DNA from: Sphingomonas lenta
GTDB taxonomy: Bacteria; Pseudomonadota; Alphaproteobacteria; Sphingomonadales; Sphingomonadaceae
Assembly (NCBI RefSeq): GCF_002288825.1
Contig: NZ_NSLI01000002.1
Coordinates: forward strand, 496,001 to 560,000
DNA: 64,000 bases
Direction: 5' to 3'
Part shown: piece after piece, positions 59,743 through 64,000 of the stretch
How the letters are laid out: each line of letters starts with the position of its first letter
How positions within the stretch are numbered: position 1 is the stretch's first letter
The notes under the pieces: generated by a model
What the model was told of the DNA's origin: nothing
Database searches by the model: none
What the model saw: only the letters and a program-made list of their open reading frames with translations
Made by a program: the position numbers and the translations under genes

Positions 59743-60401
59743 GCCGCTTGTCGCTCTTCGCGAGCCCGGGTGGGAGGTTTGGGCATCGCCTTCCCGTCGA
59801 GGAGCGCCTGGCCGGGGGCCTTGGGCGTGCCGTCGCCGTTGATGTAGTGGTAGAGCGTCGTGGTCGTGATGCCGAGCCGCTTGGCCACCTCAGCCGCGAC
59901 CGCCTTCCGGTCGCTCATCGCCGCCATTGCCATTTGCAGCGTCGAGCGGTCCATCTTGCGCGGGCGCCCGCCCAACCGGCCCCTGGCGCGCGCTGCAGCG
60001 AGCCCGGCGCGCGTACGCTCGGTGATCAGCTCGCGCTCGAACTCGGCAAATGCGGCGAAGATGCCGAACGCGAGCCGGCCATTGGCGGTCGTCGTGTCGA
60101 TCTGCGCGCCGGCACCCGTCAGCACCTTCAGCCCGATCCCGCGCGAGCGCAGATCCTCTGCGGTGATGACGAGGTGACGGAGATCACGGCCGAGCCGGTC
60201 GAGCTTCCAGATCACCAACGTGTTGCCGGGCTGGAGCGCCTTCAGGCACGCGGTCAGGCCAGGCCGAGCATCGTGCCGACCCGATGCGAGGTCCTCGTAG
60301 ATGCGGCTCGGGTCGACGCCGCCCGCGAGCAGCGCGTCGCGCTGCGGCTCCAGCGTCTGGCTGCCGTCGGCTTTCGAGACGCGGACGTATCCGATCAGCA
60401 T
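59739..60401 (-). CDS. Serine resolvase of the transposon (TniR-like)
   Basis: 220 residues. Catalytic Ser lies in IGYVRVSKADGSQTLEPQ; VIWKLDRLGRDLRHLV and ERELITERTRAGLAAAR follow; the HTH is EVAKRLGITTTTLYHYIN. It would resolve cointegrates at a res site, probably in the 183-bp gap toward merR. In Tn5053-type elements this gene is the last of the tni operon; here it is transcribed first, ahead of transposase and ATPase. Confidence 0.93.
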   Translation of the reverse strand: MLIGYVRVSKADGSQTLEPQRDALLAGGVDPSRIYEDLASGRHDARPGLTACLKALQPGNTLVIWKLDRLGRDLRHLVITAEDLRSRGIGLKVLTGAGAQIDTTTANGRLAFGIFAAFAEFERELITERTRAGLAAARARGRLGGRPRKMDRSTLQMAMAAMSDRKAVAAEVAKRLGITTTTLYHYINGDGTPKAPGQALLDGKAMPKPPTRAREERQAA

Positions 60402-60584
60402 GAGAAGGCCGGTTCACCCGCAAGGAAAGACAGCTACCACCCTGCATTCTGACGCTGGTTTCCGCAACGGCTTTTCTCGTTCTGAACGGCCGCGATCGGG
60501 TGGCCGATTGCGACCACAAGGAAACCGGACGTATTTCTTGCGAGCCGCGCGCGCTGTTGGGAGAAGCGGTAATGCACTGCCGTC
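60402..60584. promoter_or_regulatory. Candidate res site and promoter region
   Basis: 183 bp between resolvase start and merR stop. It holds GGTTTCCG and GGAAACC in inverted order (60458-60530), possible resolvase subsites, and a GGTTCACCCG half of the 40-kb palindrome. No gene is seen. Confidence 0.35.
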
Positions 60585-60980
60585 TTAGGCAGGAGACAGG
60601 GCTTCAAGGATGCCGCACTCGGCAACGGTGCCGTGTCCGCATCGGTCGATGATACGCGCCAGCTCGCCATCCAGGGCTGCCAAGTCGGCGATCTTGCGCT
60701 CGATCGCCGCCCTGTGCTCGCGCGCGATCGTCTCGACCGCGGCACAGGACCAATCGCTATGGTCGGCCAAGCCCAGCAGCTCTCGCACTTGGTCGAGACT
60801 GAAACCAAGGCCGCGCGAGCGGCGAATGAATGACAGCCGGCGAAGGGTCGCCGAAGCATAGGTCCGGTAGTTGCCTTCGGTGCGCGCCGGCGCGGGCAGC
60901 AAGCCGATCTCCTCATAATAGCGGATCGTCTGCACCTTTGTGCCGGTCGCCTTGGCGAGGTCGCCGATTTTCAGAGCCAC
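60585..60980 (-). CDS. MerR-family metal-responsive regulator
   Basis: 131 residues from GTG 60980, chosen because an earlier start would overlap the operator. The HTH is KIGDLAKATGTKVQTIRYYE then NYRTYASATLRRLSFIRR. Metal-site cysteines are SC in DWSCAAVE and CGHGTVAEC near the end. The 8-residue spacing between the last two Cys matches CadR/PbrR/CueR more than Hg-type MerR. It would bind the promoter at 60986-61018 and control the divergent mer-like operon. Confidence 0.88.
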   Translation of the reverse strand: MALKIGDLAKATGTKVQTIRYYEEIGLLPAPARTEGNYRTYASATLRRLSFIRRSRGLGFSLDQVRELLGLADHSDWSCAAVETIAREHRAAIERKIADLAALDGELARIIDRCGHGTVAECGILEALSPA

Positions 60981-60985
60981 GGCCC

Positions 60986-61018
60986 TTGACCCTACAGTTG
61001 CTGGAGGGTGCATATAAG
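60986..61018 (+). promoter_or_regulatory. MerR-type promoter/operator
   Basis: -35 TTGACC (60986-60991) and -10 near TATAAG (61013-61018) are separated by 19-21 bp, the long spacer that MerR proteins correct by twisting DNA. The dyad ACCCTACAG-TTG-CTGGAGGGT fills the spacer and matches the CadR/PbrR type. Confidence 0.85.
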
Positions 61019-61095
61019 GTTTCGACTATGATCCTGTCGAGGAGCCAAGGCGAGCGCGGTGAGTCGCTGCGGCGGAGCGGGTGAAAGGAACGGCT

Positions 61096-61521
61096 GTGCC
61101 TACTGAGGACTCCCTAACGCGAACGGCCGATAAAACGGGTGTGATCGGCGCGATCATCGCCTCGTTCGGCTGTGCGGCGTGCTTTCCCGCCCTTGGCAGT
61201 CTCGGTGCCGGGATCGGCCTGAGTTTTCTGAGCCAGTATGAAGGCCCCTTTATCCGATACGTTCTGCCGCTCTCCGCGCTCATCGTATTGGCGGCGAACC
61301 TCCGCACCGGCCTTCGTCACAAGACCTGGCTGCGCCTAGCGTTAGGCGTCACTGGACCTGTGCTTGTTCTCATCGCCGCCCTGCTGATGTCGCTTCGCGG
61401 CGTTCGGGCGGAATGGGTGCTGTATGCGGGGCTGGTGTTGATGATCGGGGTGTCGATTCTCGATCTTGTTTCGCCTCCGGGGCGGCGGTTCAGCAATCCG
61501 ATCCCATCGAGGAACAGATAA
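61096..61521 (+). CDS. merC: MerC mercury transport protein
   Basis: 141 residues from GTG 61096, after GAAAGGAA. It follows MerC closely: ADKTGVIGAIIASFGCAACF, PALGSLGAGIGLSFLSQYEG and VLMIGVSILDLVSP, four membrane helices with the Cys pair GCAAC for Hg2+ uptake across the inner membrane. Its stop shares one base with the merT start (TAATG). Confidence 0.9.
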   Translation: MPTEDSLTRTADKTGVIGAIIASFGCAACFPALGSLGAGIGLSFLSQYEGPFIRYVLPLSALIVLAANLRTGLRHKTWLRLALGVTGPVLVLIAALLMSLRGVRAEWVLYAGLVLMIGVSILDLVSPPGRRFSNPIPSRNR

Positions 61522-61928
61522 TGACGGATACCGTCGCAAGGCAACCCTCAACACCGGGTGGGCCGCCCGTCCGGGGTGTCGCATCAATAGCGGCTGCGTT
61601 GGGCCTGGGCGCGGTCACGGCCGCCGCGGCCTGCTGCGTTCTGCCACTCGCGCTCGCCTCGCTCGGCGTGGGTGCTGGGCTCGCCGGCAGCTTCGTAGGG
61701 CTGGCGAGCATTCGCGCGCCGCTTCTGGTGCTGAGCGCGGTCGCGCTCGTGGTCGCTTGGGCCATGTGGTGGCGCAAGCGCGAGACGGCCTGTGCGCCGG
61801 GGGACGCCTGTGCGGTTGATGTCAGGTCGCGCCGGATCGTCGGCCTCCTGATTGCGGCAACTGTGCTGGTCGGCCTGGCCGCTATCTGGGGCTCGATCGA
61901 GCCTATCCTCATGAATTGGGTGTTGTAA
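61521..61928 (+). CDS. merT: MerT-like mercuric transport protein
   Basis: 135 residues, three membrane helices. The helix-1 Cys pair is AAACCVLPLALASLG and the loop Cys pair is ETACAPGDACAV, both as in MerT. It would pass Hg2+ into the cytoplasm. No periplasmic MerP is encoded in this operon. The stop shares one base with the next start (TAATG). Confidence 0.85.
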   Translation: MTDTVARQPSTPGGPPVRGVASIAAALGLGAVTAAAACCVLPLALASLGVGAGLAGSFVGLASIRAPLLVLSAVALVVAWAMWWRKRETACAPGDACAVDVRSRRIVGLLIAATVLVGLAAIWGSIEPILMNWVL

Positions 61929-62149
61929 TGCTGCTCACCTCCACGTTGACCTGCCCCAAGTGCGGCCACCAATCGACCGACACCATGCCGACCGATGCGT
62001 GCCAGTTCTTCTACGACTGCAAAGGCTGCGCCGCGGTGCTTCGCCCCAACGCCGGGGACTGTTGCGTTTATTGCTCCTTCGGTGACGTGCCCTGTCCCCC
62101 GATACAGGAAGCGCGCGCGTCGGGATCAACGGCGAGCTGCTGCGCCTGA
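61928..62149 (+). CDS. GDCCVxC-domain small metal protein
   Basis: 73 residues with ten cysteines: TCPKCGHQ, DACQFFYDCKGC, GDCCVYCSFGDVPCPP and SCC at the end. This is the GDCCVxC family found in mercury-type operons, likely a soluble metal shuttle. It is coupled to merT (TAATG). Confidence 0.9.
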   Translation: MLLTSTLTCPKCGHQSTDTMPTDACQFFYDCKGCAAVLRPNAGDCCVYCSFGDVPCPPIQEARASGSTASCCA

Positions 62150-62193
62150 CGGCACGCCAGCCGGGGAACCTGAACCACGCCAAGGAGAAGCTC

Positions 62194-63540
62194 GTGCCCG
62201 ACACCTATGATCTGGTCGTCATCGGCGCGGGAACTGCCGCGCGGGTAGCGGCCATGCGCGTTCGCAAGGCCGGCAAGAGCGTCGCCGTGATCGACTGCCG
62301 ACCCTATGGCGGCACCTGCGCCCTGCGCGGCTGCGATCCGAAAAAGATGCTACGCCACGGGGCCGCTGTGATCGACGACGCGCGCCGGATGCGGAGCAAC
62401 GGCGTGGTGGGAAAGGACTGCATCGACTGGCGCGAGTTGATGGCGTTCAAGCGCACCTTCACTGATCCGGTGCCGGGGAAACATGAACGAAGCTACCATG
62501 AGGCCGGGGTGGATACCTACCACGGCCCGGCTCGCTTCACCGGCGCGAACAGCCTCGTCGTGGAGGGAAAGACGCTGGTTGGCGGCCATTTCCTTGTTGC
62601 CAGCGGTGCCGAACCGGTCCCGCTCGGCTTGCCCGGCGAAGAGCACGTCATCGACAATGAGGCGTTCCTGGCGATTGAGAGCCTGCCCCGGCGCATCGTG
62701 ATCGTCGGGGGTGGATACATCGCGGCGGAGTTCTCTACAATCGCGGCGAACGCCGGGGCGCAAGTGACCATCCTCCAACGCGGGCCGCGCATGTTGACCG
62801 GCTTCGACCCCGATCTGGTCGGCTGGCTGATGCCCCGCCTGCGCGATGCGGGGATCGACGTGCAGCTCGATACGGAGGTCGAGGCGATCGACAAGACAGG
62901 CGACGGCTTCTCGGTTCGCGCCTCCACGGGCGGGGTGAGCAAGAGCTTCGCGGCCGATCTGATCGTCCATGCTGCCGGGCGACGCCCGGCGCTCGAAGCA
63001 CTCGACCTCGATGCGGCGGGGATCGCACACGAGCGGGGCCGCCTCACGCTCAACGAGCATCTGCAAAGCGTCTCCAACCCGGCGGTGTATGCTGCCGGCG
63101 ACGCGGCCCAGATGGGGCCTCCGCTGACGCCGGTATCGAGCCATGACGGCAAGGTCGTCGCCGGCAACATGCTCGAAGGCAACCACCTCCGCCCGGACTA
63201 TCGGGGTATCCCCAGCGTCGCCTTCACGCTTCCTCCCATCGCTTCGGTCGGGCTCAGCGAAGCCGAAGCGCGCGAGCGGGGCCTGCGCTTCCGCGTGAAA
63301 AGCAATCTGGTCCCCAACTGGTACTCCGCGCGGCAAGCGGCCGAACCGGTTTATGGGTTCAAGGTGATGGTCGATGAAGGCGACGACCGGGTGCTCGGGG
63401 CTCACCTGGTCGGACCGCATGTGGACGAGGTCATCAATCTGTTCGCGCTCGCGATCCGGCATGGTCTGACGGCCGACGATCTGAAATCGACCATGTTCGC
63501 TTATCCGTCCGGGGCTTCGGATATCGGCTACATGCTGTGA
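62194..63540 (+). CDS. Mercuric-reductase-like flavoprotein lacking terminal Cys pair
   Basis: 448 residues from GTG 62194. FAD site VVIGAGTAARVAAMRVRKAG, redox-active disulfide GGTCALRGCDPKKM, NAD(P) site RIVIVGGGYIAAEFSTIAAN and second FAD motif VYAAGDAAQ are present. Unlike classical MerA it has no N-terminal metal-binding domain and ends at YPSGASDIGYML, before the vicinal Cys pair that binds Hg2+. Reduction of metal ions or thiols is likely, but classical Hg2+ reductase activity is not assured. Confidence 0.85.
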   Translation: MPDTYDLVVIGAGTAARVAAMRVRKAGKSVAVIDCRPYGGTCALRGCDPKKMLRHGAAVIDDARRMRSNGVVGKDCIDWRELMAFKRTFTDPVPGKHERSYHEAGVDTYHGPARFTGANSLVVEGKTLVGGHFLVASGAEPVPLGLPGEEHVIDNEAFLAIESLPRRIVIVGGGYIAAEFSTIAANAGAQVTILQRGPRMLTGFDPDLVGWLMPRLRDAGIDVQLDTEVEAIDKTGDGFSVRASTGGVSKSFAADLIVHAAGRRPALEALDLDAAGIAHERGRLTLNEHLQSVSNPAVYAAGDAAQMGPPLTPVSSHDGKVVAGNMLEGNHLRPDYRGIPSVAFTLPPIASVGLSEAEARERGLRFRVKSNLVPNWYSARQAAEPVYGFKVMVDEGDDRVLGAHLVGPHVDEVINLFALAIRHGLTADDLKSTMFAYPSGASDIGYML

Positions 63541-63677
63541 TTAAGCGGTCCAATGAACACCAATTCAGTGGGTCCGAAGGCGATAGCCGCTAACTCGGCG
63601 TCACATCAATGGGGCTCTCACGATCGTAACATGCGCACAGTCCAGCGACGGATGCGCGTCGCCGGTGCCGATTTGAA

Positions 63678-63844
63678 GGTCTCACAAAGCGTGCGCTGAC
63701 TGATGACCGTCTCGCGTCCGTCTCAAAGATCGTACGCTGGTTCTCGAATAACGTGCGCCCAAGCACCTCGACGGTCTCACAGACTATGCGCCAGAGTGCG
63801 CCCTTTATCTCGCGTCGAACCGATCATCATTGCAGGCCGTCACA
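63678..63844 (-). repeat. Right transposon end with four transposase sites
   Basis: Reading inward from 63844, it starts TGTGACGGCCTGCAATGATG and has sites at the same offsets as the left end, including 63773-63794 (CTGGCGCATAGTCTGTGAGA on the minus strand) and the innermost at 63678-63698. Confidence 0.85.
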
Positions 63845-64000
63845 CTTAGGTAGTACTGGACCTGGCGGACGCTCTTGCCGAGCTTCTCGGCCAGCTCCTC
63901 GTTGCTCGGCCAGACGATCGGTTCGTGCGCCGCTTGCCAGTCGGCATCCTGGGTATATCCGAAGAGCACATCCACGAGCATCACGACCCTGAAGTCAATC
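63805..64000 (-). CDS. Truncated HTH replication-type protein at the window edge
   Basis: The minus strand enters the window in a frame encoding FRVVMLVDVLFGYTQDADWQ and EPIVWPSNEELAEKLGKSVR, QVQYYL, a winged-helix segment like the N-terminal domain of RepC/RP-C replication proteins. After QYYL the frame runs into the transposon end and stops 13 codons later (63805-63807). The start lies beyond the window. It appears to be interrupted by the insertion. Confidence 0.55.
   Translation of the reverse strand, partial: IDFRVVMLVDVLFGYTQDADWQAAHEPIVWPSNEELAEKLGKSVRQVQYYLSVTACNDDRFDAR

Larger units (their letters stand above)
56929..63844. mobile_element. Tn5053-like mercury-type transposon, 6.9 kb
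   Basis: The two ends are inverted 167-bp sequences that align without gaps, starting TGT and sharing CGGCCTGCAATGATG and four transposase-type sites. Inside are an AAA ATPase, a DDE transposase and a serine resolvase (tniB, tniA and tniR-like) and a merR-merC-merT-GDCCVxC-reductase cargo. No TniQ-like gene is seen. The pentamer CTTAG occurs at 63845-63849 directly after the right end and at 56923-56927, one base from the left end, consistent with a 5-bp target duplication. Confidence 0.85.

Noticed and set aside
1..64000. CRISPR arrays, rRNA and tRNA genes
   Set aside because: No regularly spaced repeats or recognisable RNA gene sequences were found on either strand by reading.

Overview
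The window is GC-rich, densely coded DNA from an alphaproteobacterium, most likely a sphingomonad (inference from gene content: LOV histidine kinases, DUF6894, DUF465 and OmpW genes, many coupled small genes, and an alphaproteobacterial-type LexA box). It carries a complete iteron replication module with parAB, so it is probably part of a plasmid or a plasmid-derived secondary replicon. No rRNA, tRNA or CRISPR array was seen.

Positions 1-37 kb form a signalling and stress region. It holds an ABC exporter with a DesK/DesR-type two-component pair, a PadR-controlled membrane protein, a PHB-type esterase, LOV hybrid kinase 1, TerC, OmpW, a metallothionein, an exported carbonic anhydrase with a DUF2490 protein, a four-gene phosphorelay cluster, a BI-1-like protein, a Na/Pi transporter, two UspA proteins, a cation exchanger, two OxyR-like LysR regulators, an epimerase/VKOR-like fusion, LOV hybrid kinase 2 and an acyl-CoA ligase. 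Six intergenic copies of a perfect 15-bp box ATAG-N7-CTAT are spread through this region only. One lies 8 bp upstream of an OxyR-like gene whose product lacks the peroxide-sensing cysteines. This looks like a local regulon.

Positions 37-50 kb are accessory DNA: a resolvase, an HTH/PIN toxin-antitoxin pair, gene fragments, and a ribbon-helix-helix gene with two 18-bp palindromes. A roughly 5.1-kb integrative element (40753-45827) has two tandem tyrosine recombinases, candidate att repeats and candidate arm sites. Its cargo is a phosphoribosyltransferase, a membrane protein and a DarT-like ADP-ribosyltransferase. Downstream are a TetR gene and a block of plasmid-type hypothetical genes, including an orphan MbcA/ParS-like antitoxin and a HipA fragment.

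Positions 50.9-54.8 kb are the replicon core: six iterons, a 14-bp inverted repeat, rep, parA and parB, with an 18-bp palindrome on each side of parA. Two perfect iteron copies also lie inside the parB reading frame. Next come a broken lytic transglycosylase gene and a small membrane-protein gene behind a LexA-type box.

Positions 55.7-64 kb hold a RepB-type partition gene and a 6.9-kb transposon (56929-63844) of Tn5053-like plan: resolvase, DDE transposase and AAA ATPase, with a merC-merT-GDCCVxC-reductase operon under a MerR-family promoter. Its two 167-bp ends align base for base, each with four transposase-type sites. It appears to have cut the tail off a second RepB-type gene and abuts a truncated replication-protein-like gene at the window edge.
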